From: Acidilutibacter cellobiosedens
GTDB taxonomy: Bacteria; Bacillota; Clostridia; Tissierellales; Acidilutibacteraceae
Length of the DNA: 64,000 nucleotides
Assembly (NCBI RefSeq): GCF_004103715.1
Contig: NZ_CP035282.1
Span: forward strand, 1,168,673-1,232,672
Direction of reading: 5' to 3'
Below, in pieces: positions 45,183 to 53,513 of the stretch. The notes beneath the pieces were generated by a model that was not told where the DNA came from, made no database searches, and saw only the letters and a program-made list of their open reading frames with translations. Numbering within the stretch: the stretch's first letter is position 1; every line of letters starts with the position of its first letter. A program made the position numbers and the translations under genes.

Positions 45183-45725
45183 TTATTTGAAAAAACTGCT
45201 GTGAATATTGGTATAGACCATTCTGTTATTTATTCTTTCGCTTTTCATCAGATCTATGTGATTTAAAGTAAACTTTATTGGAGGAAAGTTCAAAGTTTTT
45301 TTTAGATCATTGGAATTTTTTTTGAATACTACTCTTCTTCCCAACGTCAAATGAGGAGAATACCTCCGCTTTTCCATCTCGAAACCTTTATCCGAAAGAT
45401 TTTTTGAAAGATTTTTGTGAATTAAATTTAAATTTTCGTTGTCATTAATTCCTACCCAAAGTATCAATCCGTCATTTCTTTCAAAGTTTCCGATATCTTC
45501 AATAATTATGGGGAAAGAAGAAATATTTTTAACAGAATCATCCATAGAGATTTTTATTGTTTCTATTTTTGAATTTTCAACTTCTCCCAAGAATATCACA
45601 GTTAAGTGAATATTATCTTTAAGCGAAAAACTTCCTCTTTCTGAAAACCGTTTCAATTTATCGGAAATATGAAAAAGCTCATCTTTTATTTCTTCACTGA
45701 AATTAACGGCTATGAATAATCTCAT
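45183..45725 (-). CDS. thpR: RNA 2',3'-cyclic phosphodiesterase
   Basis: This 2H phosphoesterase of about 180 residues has both HxT motifs visible: 'NIHLTVIFLGE' near residue 40 and 'YSPHLTLGRR' near 125. It opens 'MRLFIAVNFSEEIKDEL', the usual LigT/ThpR start. It opens 2',3'-cyclic phosphates and can join tRNA half molecules in the reverse sense. ATG 45725 follows AAGGAGG; the upstream in-frame extension lacks a site. It marks the left boundary of the mobile-element island, whose first repeat begins about 70 bp upstream of its start. Confidence 0.9.
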   Translation of the reverse strand: MRLFIAVNFSEEIKDELFHISDKLKRFSERGSFSLKDNIHLTVIFLGEVENSKIETIKISMDDSVKNISSFPIIIEDIGNFERNDGLILWVGINDNENLNLIHKNLSKNLSDKGFEMEKRRYSPHLTLGRRVVFKKNSNDLKKTLNFPPIKFTLNHIDLMKSERINNRMVYTNIHSSFFK

Positions 45726-46008
45726 AATATCCTCCTTCCGATTCAATATATAATATTTTATATCATTAAATTATTGATTGCAAAACTATAACGGATTTTG
45801 ATAGAGTCAAGTTACTGTAGGGAAAAAATATATAGATATCATCCAGAGAATATAATTAATTTTGTGCTTTAGAGAAAATATTTATCTCTAAGCTGACAAG
45901 AATTATTTAATTGGATATAAATAACAATTAAATAGCTTATTTTTAGTTTTGCCCATATTATTTTATTTTATGCATTAAAATGAATATTATGGGCAATAAT
46001 TTTAATTA

Positions 46009-47400
46009 TGGGGTAGTATGCTATTCTTTATTTGGCCATCAGGCTTTAAAATGGCCTTGTTCCTTATCTTATCATCTTTTAATAAGTTTTATAGATATTG
46101 TTCTACTCTTCCCTCGAAAAATATTATTAGTTGATTTAGTATTAAGTCCCAGTTTTTATATCTTTGAGTCCATTTCTTCACTACATTTTGACTTGCCAGA
46201 TATAACATTTTTTCCAGGGCTTGATCTGATGGAAACATTGTCTTATTCTTTGTTACTTTTCTAAGCTGTCTGTGAAATCCCTCTATTATGTTTGTTGTGT
46301 ACATTATTGTTCTTATTTCTTCGGGATATTTAAAGAACGGAGATAATACGTCCCAGTTCATTTGCCAGCTTTTGATGGCATAAGGGTACTTTTTACCCCA
46401 TTTTTCTTCTACTTCTTTCAGGTTCTCTATTGCTGCTTCCTCATTTGCTGCCTTGTATACTTCTTTAAAGTCTCCGGCAAATTCTTTTATGTCCTTATAG
46501 CTTACATGCTTAAATGAATTTCTTAATTGATGAATTATACATCTCTGTATTTCGGATCCAGGATATGCTGCTAATATGGCTTCTTTTATACCTGTAAGCC
46601 CATCAACACAAAATACTAATACATCTTTTACACCTCTGTTTTTTAGGTCGTTTAGTACTCCCAGCCAAAACTTTGAGGACTCATTTTCTCCTATCCAAAT
46701 TCCCAGAACATCTTTAAAACCATCCACATTAACCCCTAAAACTACGTATGCAGCTTTACTTTTTATTTGTCCATCTTCTCTGACTTTGTAGTGTATGGCA
46801 TCCATAAATACAAAGGTATATAATGATTCTAACGGTCTGTTTTGCCATTCTTTTATTTGGGGAATAATATTATCTGTGATTTTACTTACCATATCTGCGG
46901 ATAATTCTATCCCATATATATCTTTTATTTGATCATGAATGTCCCTCGTTGACATACCTCTTGCGTATAGTGCTATTACTTTTTCCTCAATTCCCGATAT
47001 ATCTCTTTTGTTCTTTGGAACTATAATTGGCTCAAATTCACTATTTCTATCCCTCGGAACTTCTATTGGCATTTCTCCAAATTGAGTTTTAACAGTTTTT
47101 TCTGTATAACCGTTTCTTCTGTTATCTGTCTGCTTATTTTTCTTATCTCCTTTAGAATATCCTAATTCTGTTTCCAATTTTGCCTCTAACATCTCTTGAA
47201 GTGCATCTTTAAACATATCTTTCAGATATGAATGAAGATCCCCTGCTGTTTTTAGATTTCCTTCTGCTATCATTTCCCTTAATACTTCTTTTGACAGTGT
47301 TGACATAAAAACGCTCCTTTCTGGTTTTCATATTATTTTTATTCTTGCCAGAAAAGAGCATTTATTTTCACAAAAGCACAGATTATTTTACACTACCATC
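46009..47400 (-). mobile_element. IS256-family insertion sequence nested in ISLre2
   Basis: The right end, read inward from 47400, is GATGGTAGTGTAAAATAATC, a typical IS256-type end, about 95 bp before the transposase start. The left end is uncertain: GGGGTAGTATGC near 46009 resembles it only weakly, and no clean target duplication was found, so this end may be eroded. The region 47401-47745 belongs to the host ISLre2 element. Confidence 0.6.
46089..47306 (-). CDS. IS256-family (Mutator-type) transposase
   Basis: This 405-residue transposase has the IS256 pattern. An N-terminal domain has 'LGYSKGDKKNKQTDNRRNGYTEKTVKTQFGEM', then 'EEKVIALYARGMSTRDIHDQI'. The DDE core has 'FVFMDAIHYKVREDG' (first Asp), 'VFCVDGLTGIKEAI' (second Asp), 'CIIHQLRNSFK' (the family's C-x-H), and 'YTTNIIEGFHRQLRKVTK' (Glu). 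AAAGGAGCG precedes the start. The frame is complete, so the element could still be active if its left end is intact. A short ORF on the opposite strand over its 3' end (45980-46264) is an overlap artefact. Confidence 0.93.
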   Translation of the reverse strand: MSTLSKEVLREMIAEGNLKTAGDLHSYLKDMFKDALQEMLEAKLETELGYSKGDKKNKQTDNRRNGYTEKTVKTQFGEMPIEVPRDRNSEFEPIIVPKNKRDISGIEEKVIALYARGMSTRDIHDQIKDIYGIELSADMVSKITDNIIPQIKEWQNRPLESLYTFVFMDAIHYKVREDGQIKSKAAYVVLGVNVDGFKDVLGIWIGENESSKFWLGVLNDLKNRGVKDVLVFCVDGLTGIKEAILAAYPGSEIQRCIIHQLRNSFKHVSYKDIKEFAGDFKEVYKAANEEAAIENLKEVEEKWGKKYPYAIKSWQMNWDVLSPFFKYPEEIRTIMYTTNIIEGFHRQLRKVTKNKTMFPSDQALEKMLYLASQNVVKKWTQRYKNWDLILNQLIIFFEGRVEQYL

Positions 47401-47532
47401 ATCCATATTTAAAAAAATAAATTGTTTTATACAATTATTCCCTATGTTTGTAAAATAAGTTCTCCTTTTATTTCTTTTGGTATAAAATTTTTTATTACTT
47501 CGCTGCCGATTTGCCATTGACATGGAGCCTCT

Positions 47533-47612
47533 GCCTGCATGGTTTGTGTACCTAAAGGGGGTAACCCATAGATAACCGTACTACCCCCTCCTTTACAGGT
47601 TACCATGCAGGC
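47533..47612 (-). other. Long hairpin after the ISLre2 transposase
   Basis: An 80-nt inverted repeat: GCCTGCATGGT pairs with ACCATGCAGGC, then ACCT with AGGT, then AGGGGGTA with TACCCCCT, around an 18-nt loop. It lies 130 bp beyond the transposase stop on the transcribed strand. It could end transcription, shield the element from outside reading, or be an RNA with a role in transposition. The rest of 47401-47745 shows no gene. Confidence 0.55.
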
Positions 47613-47745
47613 TACTCCATATCAATGGTCCGCTGCGCCAAATCTTTTATCTCTATGGTTTTCTAACTAATATGCTAACTTTATAACTCTATTATATAAC
47701 TTTTATTTTTTGCTACAACTATTCTTACCTCTTATTTTACTTTAC

Positions 47746-49128
47746 TTAAATTCTACCCATTATTGCTCTTATTTCGTTATATAATCCTGTCTTTTCTCCT
47801 CTCACTATTGCTGTCGGTCTAATGTTCCAAGTATCATTATACCTGTTTGCAATACTTCTTGCTTCTTTTATTAACTCATCTTGTATCTGTTCTTTCTCTT
47901 CTTTTTCCCTTTTCATCTTTTGTGCCATTACTAAATCATATACTTTCCCTCCGTTCCATTTGTAAATTAATAACTTCGACATTTTATCCACTCCTATTTT
48001 TGACCATACTTTTGGCCTGCTGCTCAAACGGCTTGAAAATATATGGCTTACGTGTCCTTTCGTACTACATCCTATTATTCCTATCCTTTCTTCTGCTCTT
48101 TTTACTGCTTCCTTCTTTGTTTTATTTTCTGTAAGGCTCAATATCTCTTTAAATACTTTTTTTACTTCTTCTCTGTCCGGCCAGTCAACCGCATCTTTCA
48201 ATTCCTGTCTTATTATTTCATTATTTAGATGTGCAGTTGCTGTTATTATACACTTTTTCAGATGATATCCGTCAAGCACAAATTTACTCTTTTCAATCCA
48301 GTTTACTCCTTGGCGTATCCAGGATGCTCCATCTCCCGATATATATATTTTCTCTACATAATTCATGTTGTATTGTTTGTCTATATAATCTGCTACTTCA
48401 AGCCATAACTTTTCCGTATTTTCATACATCCCTCCAAAATATTTTACATTCTTTAACCTCTTTCTGCTTTTACTGCTTTTTTCTGCATCTATTCCTTCAT
48501 GTACATAAACAATCTTTGGCATTGCTATATTATACTTGTTTTTGTTACTTCCTTTTTGCTGTAGATGCACATGGTCTTCATCTGCTTCTATATATAATGT
48601 TTTTATATCCTTTTTCTTGTGTTTTTTAGTTTCTGTTGTTGTAAAATCAAGGTTGTGTATTTTATCCATCACGGCCTGTTTACTTATTTCATTCATATAT
48701 GACGCTTTTTCTCCCGCTTTTCTATAGCTGCTTTCTGCTGCCTCATCAACTGCATTTATTATTACATCCTCACTCATTTTTTCATGCGGTTTTATTCCAA
48801 CCATATCATCAACAAGATGATGCCTTTTCCCTCCCATTTTGGGTTTAAAATATGTTCTTTCATATGTTACAATACCAAAACTTGTTAAAATCCTATTTTT
48901 ATCTTTTCTTACTATTTCCCATTTTTTCTTTCTAACTCCGCTGTTACGTAGATATTCATCCATATTCTCCAATACTTCTGTTATAATATCTCTTCCCAGC
49001 TCAAATAAAATTTTTTGTAAGGCAAGTATTAAACCAACAATATTTTTATTCCCTTCCATGAAATTTTTTATCTCATTTTCAATTTTTTTTACTCCAAACT
49101 CATTAAAATGTTGTATACTATTATACAT
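47746..49128 (-). CDS. ISLre2-family transposase
   Basis: This 460-residue transposase is of the ISLre2 (UPF0236-like) family. N-terminal helices are followed by 'RILTSFGIVTYERTYFKPKMGGKRHHLVDDMVG', 'TLYIEADEDHVHLQ' (acidic catalytic candidates), 'KIYISGDGASWIRQGVNWI' (Asp) and 'FVLDGYHLKKCI', ending with a conserved 'GCSTKGHVSHIFSSRLSSRPKVW'. It is intact. AAAGGA lies before two ATGs (49140 and 49128); 49128 has the better distance. A decayed relative of its 5' third lies at about 56640-57060. Confidence 0.88.
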   Translation of the reverse strand: MYNSIQHFNEFGVKKIENEIKNFMEGNKNIVGLILALQKILFELGRDIITEVLENMDEYLRNSGVRKKKWEIVRKDKNRILTSFGIVTYERTYFKPKMGGKRHHLVDDMVGIKPHEKMSEDVIINAVDEAAESSYRKAGEKASYMNEISKQAVMDKIHNLDFTTTETKKHKKKDIKTLYIEADEDHVHLQQKGSNKNKYNIAMPKIVYVHEGIDAEKSSKSRKRLKNVKYFGGMYENTEKLWLEVADYIDKQYNMNYVEKIYISGDGASWIRQGVNWIEKSKFVLDGYHLKKCIITATAHLNNEIIRQELKDAVDWPDREEVKKVFKEILSLTENKTKKEAVKRAEERIGIIGCSTKGHVSHIFSSRLSSRPKVWSKIGVDKMSKLLIYKWNGGKVYDLVMAQKMKREKEEKEQIQDELIKEARSIANRYNDTWNIRPTAIVRGEKTGLYNEIRAIMGRI

Positions 49129-49336
49129 AGAAGATATCATCCTTTCTTAATTTATTGGTATTTCAACTTATATTTTAATAGGATGATATCTTCTTTTCAA
49201 CTATATATGGAAATATATTCTATTTCCCTACTGTAATTTTACACTAACACGGATTTTTAAGAGATGTCAAAAAATATAAAATTCAAAATATATCAAATTT
49301 TAATATATAAGATTAGATCTAATTTCAACTAATATA

Positions 49337-49369
49337 TTGACAATATCAATTAATAAGTTTATATTAATT
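49337..49369 (+). promoter_or_regulatory. Promoter and palindrome of the restriction-modification operon
   Basis: TTGACA at 49337-49342 and TATATT at 49360-49365 are 17 bp apart. An inverted repeat, AATTAATA-N6-TATTAATT (49348-49369), overlaps the -10 box, where a controller protein would act. A further perfect palindrome, ATTAGATCTAAT, lies upstream at 49312-49323. The assignment as a C-protein operator is inference. Confidence 0.6.
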
Positions 49370-49398
49370 ATAATGAAATTTATATTTGGAGGTTATAT

Positions 49399-49611
49399 AT
49401 GACAACATTAGAACAAATTAAAATTTTGTGTTTGAGATCAAATATAAGTATTTCTGAATTGGCGCGTCGAATGGGGCAATCACCACAAAATTTTAATGCT
49501 AAGTTGAAACGAGGGACGGTTTCTACAAAGGAGTTAATTTTGATTGGAAAAATTCTCAATGCAACATTTGAACAATATTTTGTTTTGAAAAATGGTGAAA
49601 TAATTAAATAA
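49399..49611 (+). CDS. Small XRE-type helix-turn-helix protein, candidate controller of the R-M system
   Basis: This 70-residue protein is essentially one Cro/C1-type HTH domain: 'QIKILCLRSNISISELARRMGQSPQNFNAKLKRG', then a short helix ending 'EQYFVLKNGEIIK'. It is 14 bp upstream of the methyltransferase gene with its own good promoter and GGAGG site. Small XRE proteins just before R-M genes often act as C proteins that delay endonuclease expression. Here the endonuclease gene is on the opposite strand, so the direct effect would be on the methyltransferase transcript. Another regulatory role is possible. Confidence 0.75.
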   Translation: MTTLEQIKILCLRSNISISELARRMGQSPQNFNAKLKRGTVSTKELILIGKILNATFEQYFVLKNGEIIK

Positions 49612-49625
49612 TAGGAGATTAAAAT

Positions 49626-50897
49626 ATGAGCAAACATAAGATAATTATCGGAGATAGCAGACAGTTAAATAAAATTCCTGATAAGTCTGTTCAATTAATT
49701 ATAACATCTCCACCATATTGGCAACTTAAAGATTATGGAGTAGATAATCAAATCGGATTTAATGATAGCTATGAAGAATATATTAATAATCTAAATTTGG
49801 TATGGAAGGAATGCTATCGTGTTCTTTCTGATGGATGCCGTATGTGTATAAATATTGGAGATCAATTTGCAAGGTCAGTTTATTATGGAAGATATAAAGT
49901 TATCCCTATTAGAACTGAAATTATTCGTTTTTGTGAGACTTTAGGAATGGATTATATGGGTGCAATTATATGGCAAAAAACCACCACAATGAATACAAGC
50001 GGTGGAGGCAGTGTAATGGGTAGTTTCCCTTATCCAAGGAATGGTATATTAAAAATAGATTATGAATTTATCCTTTTGTTCAAAAAATTAGGGAATGCTC
50101 CTAGGCCAACGATTGAGCAAAAGAAACAGTCTGAAATGACCAAAGAAGAGTGGAGACAATATTTTTCATCACATTGGAATTTTAATGGAGTAAAACAAAA
50201 GGGACATATTGCTATGTTTCCTGAGGAATTACCTAGACGTCTTATAAAAATGTTTTCTTTTGTTGGAGAAACTGTTTTTGATCCATTTTTAGGAAGTGGA
50301 ACAACTTCTCTTGCTGCAAGAAATCTTGGAAGAAATTCTATTGGATATGAAATAAATACGGAATTCATACCTATTATCAAAGATAAGTTAGGTGTAGAGG
50401 ATATAAATATGTTTAATGACCAGATTATAATTATTGAAGATGAACTTAAAGATTCCCTATCATTTGAAGGCTTACCTTACATATTTTCAGATCCTCATAA
50501 AATGGATAAAAAAATGGATATAAAGAAAAAAACATTTGGTTCAAGAATAGATCAAAACACTCAATTGCAAGAAAATCTTTTTTCAGTAAAAAAAATATAT
50601 TCTCCGGAAATGCTATTACTTAGTAATGGTCTTAAAGTAAAATTATTAGGAATAAAGAGTAAGCCAGAGACTTGTTCAGAGGCAGTAGACTTTTTAAAGA
50701 AAAAATTCTGGAAGCGAAAAGTATTTTTAAAGTTTGATACTGTTAAATATGATAAGGACAAGAATCTTTTATGTTATCTTTATCTTGATAATAAAACTTT
50801 TATTAATAATCATCTAGTTAGAACTGGCCTTGTTGATGTTGAAACTTCATTTGATTATTCATGTAAAGCCAAATTTTTAAAATCACTGCCGGTATAA
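49626..50897 (+). CDS. Type II DNA methyltransferase (probable N4-cytosine, CTAG) with SNase-like C-terminal domain
   Basis: This 423-residue protein opens with the catalytic motif IV 'LIITSPPYWQLKDYG'. The AdoMet-binding motif 'VFDPFLGSGTTSLAARNLGRNSIGYEIN' lies near 220-247: the beta order seen in many N4C/N6A enzymes. TSPPYW favours N4-cytosine. Residues about 330-415 look like a staphylococcal nuclease fold: 'GLKVKLLGIKSKPETCSEAVDFLKKKFWKRKVFLKFD', then 'NLLCYLYLDNKTFINNHLVRTGL'. Two of its usual catalytic Arg positions appear replaced. The convergent gene encodes a MjaI-like endonuclease, which implies CTAG as the target. Confidence 0.85.
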   Translation: MSKHKIIIGDSRQLNKIPDKSVQLIITSPPYWQLKDYGVDNQIGFNDSYEEYINNLNLVWKECYRVLSDGCRMCINIGDQFARSVYYGRYKVIPIRTEIIRFCETLGMDYMGAIIWQKTTTMNTSGGGSVMGSFPYPRNGILKIDYEFILLFKKLGNAPRPTIEQKKQSEMTKEEWRQYFSSHWNFNGVKQKGHIAMFPEELPRRLIKMFSFVGETVFDPFLGSGTTSLAARNLGRNSIGYEINTEFIPIIKDKLGVEDINMFNDQIIIIEDELKDSLSFEGLPYIFSDPHKMDKKMDIKKKTFGSRIDQNTQLQENLFSVKKIYSPEMLLLSNGLKVKLLGIKSKPETCSEAVDFLKKKFWKRKVFLKFDTVKYDKDKNLLCYLYLDNKTFINNHLVRTGLVDVETSFDYSCKAKFLKSLPV

Positions 50898-50935
50898 ATA
50901 GCAGGTCGGAAGTTAATTACTCTTCCGACCTAATT

Positions 50936-51529
50936 TCAATCTTCAACTTCGATTTTTAATCCTCCGGCTTTAGTTTTTTTGTAGTAAATCATCTTTACAT
51001 CTATTTTTTCTGAAAGCCGATCCATAGTCTTATATGTATCAGGCTTTATAGAATACGGAATAGAGCCGACATATCCATCGATTCCAATTGCTTCTTCATA
51101 TGGCGTAGCTAATCTATATTTTTGCTCTTTTTTTTCTGCTAAAAAAGCTAAAATTGCCTGTTGAACATAGAGACCATTATATGTTTTATAAATTATTAAA
51201 TCTTTTACCCATTTTCTAATTAAATTCTTATCAATTAAAGTTATTGCTTGTTTGAGATTTTCAACTTGGTCATATATTTTGTCAGTTGCGTTATTTATAA
51301 CATTGGGATATTTTTCAAGATACCACTTCTCCCAATTTTCTATGGTGATTGTTTTTGCTGATTTTTGAAATTCTGGGAATAGTTCAGACAACTGACCGAC
51401 TACTTTGGGACGAGTTCCCTGAGCGTTTTGATTGGCTAAGTTTATAAGTTGTGATGTATATTTTGGAAAATGGACATTTTCACTTCTATTGTATGCTTGA
51501 ATGTTTTCTTTGTTAATTGTATATTTCAT
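50936..51529 (-). CDS. MjaI-family type II restriction endonuclease (CTAG)
   Basis: This protein of about 197 residues resembles the MjaI family ('SQLINLANQNAQGTRPKVVGQLSELFPEF', 'VQQAILAFLAEKKEQKYRLATPYEEAIGIDGYVG'). MjaI cleaves CTAG. ATG 51529 follows AAGGGGA; the track's upstream extension lacks a site. It converges with the methyltransferase gene, ending 38 bp from it. An IS6-like element lies 26 bp upstream of its start codon, between the RBS and any native -35 region, so its expression may be changed or lost. The reading frame itself is intact. Confidence 0.8.
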   Translation of the reverse strand: MKYTINKENIQAYNRSENVHFPKYTSQLINLANQNAQGTRPKVVGQLSELFPEFQKSAKTITIENWEKWYLEKYPNVINNATDKIYDQVENLKQAITLIDKNLIRKWVKDLIIYKTYNGLYVQQAILAFLAEKKEQKYRLATPYEEAIGIDGYVGSIPYSIKPDTYKTMDRLSEKIDVKMIYYKKTKAGGLKIEVED

Positions 51530-51708
51530 TTTAGTATCCCCTTTTTTATAATAAGGTAGTGTCAATAAGACACCCCTCTTTTTTTATTAAAGCCTTATAT
51601 TATCAAGGGTTACAGAGTTTTTATAAAATAAAAAACAATGACCCCCCATTTTCTGCTATAATTTGAGTTATCACGCACTAAATTTAAATAGAAAGGTTGG
51701 TCATTGTT

Positions 51709-53151
51709 ATGTCTCAAATTATAACTTATTTACTACTATATAATCAATACTTACTTAATCGAATTTATGAATTAACTTTATTTATCGCAAAATATATTCC
51801 TCTTAAACAGTGGACTTTCGATGATTCTAAAAGTTCTTATTATCAGAAATTTAAAATTGATAAGCTCCCTATCATCAAAAAATTTATCAAACAAGATTAT
51901 AAATTCCTACTTGAATACTATATCTGGAAATATGGTAAGCCTGTCAGGCCTGTTCAACGCCGTAATGGTAAAACCATTCCTGAGGATACTGTCTGCCCTC
52001 TCTGTGGTGCTCCTCATCAATACATTTACGATAATAATGGTGGTAAAGGCCAATATCAATGTAAAGTCTGTGGTCAAACTTTTATTACAGGTAAACAAGC
52101 AACTTCTCCTTTGGTTCTTATTTGCCCTTATTGCGGACATGCTTTAGTTGCTAAAAAAGATCGTAAACACTTTATTGTGCATAAATGTGTCAATAAGAAT
52201 TGTTCTTACTACAAGAACAATTTAAACCTGCTTCCCAAAGACTCATATCCTAGTGAGAAGTATAAATACAAGCTCCATTACATCTATCGTGAATTTACGC
52301 TGGATTTCTTTTCTATGGATTTACATCAGCTTCCTTCATGGGCTACTAGTTTTAAGTTTAGAAAGAACAATGCTCATATTATGGGACTTTGTCTTACTTA
52401 CCATGTTAATCTTGGTTTATCTCTTCGTAAAACTGCTGAAGCTATGCGTGAAATCCATAATATTAATATATCTCACACTATGGTTGCAAGCTATGCAAGA
52501 ACTGCTGCTGTATTAATTAAGCCTTTTGTAGATACATTCGATTACAGTCCTTCAAATAACTTAGCTGCTGATGAAACCTATATCAAAATTAAAGGACTCA
52601 AAGGTTATGTTTGGCTCATTATGGATACTGTTTCTCGCTCTATTCTTGGTTATCAAGTCTCTAAAAGTCGTGACGTCGGCCCTTGTATACTTACCATGAG
52701 AATGGCTTTTGATAAATTTAGAAAATTCCCCGGTAAAGCTTTAAAATTTATATCTGATGGTTACAGTGCCTATCCTTTAGCTGCTCAACAGTTTAAAATT
52801 GAAAAGGACTGGGACTTTAATGTTACTCAAGTTATTGGTTTGACTAATGATGATGCTGTAACTAAAAAGTATCGTCCCTTTAAACAAAAGACTGAACGCC
52901 TTAACCGTACTCTCAAAGCTTCTTATCGTGTTACCTGCGGTTATGGTACCGATGATGGTGCTTATTATGGTGTAAACCTTTGGGTTGCTTACTATAACTT
53001 CCTGCGTCCTCATGAACTTTATAGTTGGAAACGTCCTTTAAATGAGGTTGATATGCTTAAGAATGCCGGCAATATGCCCGGTAAATGGCAGCTTCTTATC
53101 TTTTTAGGACAGCAAGTCATTCTTAATATGCAAGAAAATCCTGCATCTTGA
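51709..53151 (+). CDS. IS6-like DDE transposase with N-terminal zinc ribbons (copy 2)
   Basis: About 480 residues, same organisation as the copy at 32253-33695. Zinc-ribbon cysteines are at 'CPLCGAPHQYIY', 'CKVCGQTF' and 'CPYCGHALV'. The DDE core has 'AADETYIKIKGLKGYVWLIMD', 'FISDGYSAYP' and a Glu in 'TERLNRTLKAS'. The frame is complete. ATG 51709 follows AAAGGTTGG, slightly weaker than the AAAGGTGA of copy 1. Amino-acid differences are scattered rather than clustered, as expected for two functional lineages of the same element. Confidence 0.85.
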   Translation: MSQIITYLLLYNQYLLNRIYELTLFIAKYIPLKQWTFDDSKSSYYQKFKIDKLPIIKKFIKQDYKFLLEYYIWKYGKPVRPVQRRNGKTIPEDTVCPLCGAPHQYIYDNNGGKGQYQCKVCGQTFITGKQATSPLVLICPYCGHALVAKKDRKHFIVHKCVNKNCSYYKNNLNLLPKDSYPSEKYKYKLHYIYREFTLDFFSMDLHQLPSWATSFKFRKNNAHIMGLCLTYHVNLGLSLRKTAEAMREIHNINISHTMVASYARTAAVLIKPFVDTFDYSPSNNLAADETYIKIKGLKGYVWLIMDTVSRSILGYQVSKSRDVGPCILTMRMAFDKFRKFPGKALKFISDGYSAYPLAAQQFKIEKDWDFNVTQVIGLTNDDAVTKKYRPFKQKTERLNRTLKASYRVTCGYGTDDGAYYGVNLWVAYYNFLRPHELYSWKRPLNEVDMLKNAGNMPGKWQLLIFLGQQVILNMQENPAS

Positions 53152-53191
53152 TTTCTATCTGTTCTTAGATTTCAGAGCCTGAGGTAACCCA

Positions 53192-53337
53192 GCCACCCTT
53201 TAGGGCTTGCCCTTGATAGTAGGACAAATACAATGCTACAATACTGTAAAGACGGCACGAAAAATTATCTGTTCTTGAGTTTCTTCGCCGTCGGTAAATA
53301 TTGCGCAGCATTGTTTTGGCATACTGTCAAGGGTGGC
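53192..53337 (+). ncRNA. Candidate structured RNA in the IS 3' region (copy 2)
   Basis: The left arm (53192-53256) and right arm (53287-53337) pair along most of their length from GCCACCCTT/AAGGGTGGC to GACGGC/GCCGTC. An extra mini-hairpin (AGGGC-TT-GCCCT) lies in the left arm. The loop repeats a sequence found just after the transposase stop (TATCTGTTCTT). Size and position equal those in copy 1. The remaining DNA up to 53431 shows no ORF. Confidence 0.45.
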
Positions 53338-53513
53338 GGTGACTGCCATGAAAATATATTTTTGTAATTTTCCAGGTTCTATTCAGCCTGATTTTTTTAT
53401 TCTTGTTTTTCATAGGCTACTTTACACTATCTATAATAAAGTTATTTACTTGATATGATACTATTTACATTAAATATAAATTGAAATAATATTATCGTAT
53501 GGGCAAAGATTTA

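Larger units (their letters stand above)
45800..49250 (-). mobile_element. ISLre2-family element interrupted by an IS256-family element
   Basis: The right end read inward is GTGTTAGTGTAAAATTACAG, continuing TAGGGAAA. The left end reads GATAGAGTCAAGTTACTG, then TAGGGAAA; the ends match at about 19 of 25 positions. GGATTTT lies directly outside both ends (45793-45799 and 49251-49257), a target duplication that fixes the element's limits. It carries the transposase at 47746-49128. An IS256 element occupies part of the DNA after the transposase stop. 45860-46008 holds only AT-rich DNA and a hairpin (GCCCATA / TATGGGC at about 45953-45994). Confidence 0.75.
51555..53431 (+). mobile_element. IS6-like insertion sequence, copy 2 (1877 bp)
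   Basis: It starts GGTAGTGTCAATAAG and ends in CTACTTTACACTATC, the same imperfect inverted ends as copy 1. TATAATAA flanks it on both sides (51547-51554 and 53432-53439), an 8-bp target duplication. The transposase is intact and reads rightward, away from the endonuclease gene. The 5' end contains the small inverted repeat GTGTC-AATAA-GACAC. Divergence from copy 1 shows independent arrival or an old duplication. Confidence 0.92.

Noticed and set aside
45980-46264. 94-residue forward ORF near the IS256 left end
   Set aside because: It overlaps the end of the IS256 transposase on the other strand, lacks a convincing RBS and its composition is that of an antisense shadow.
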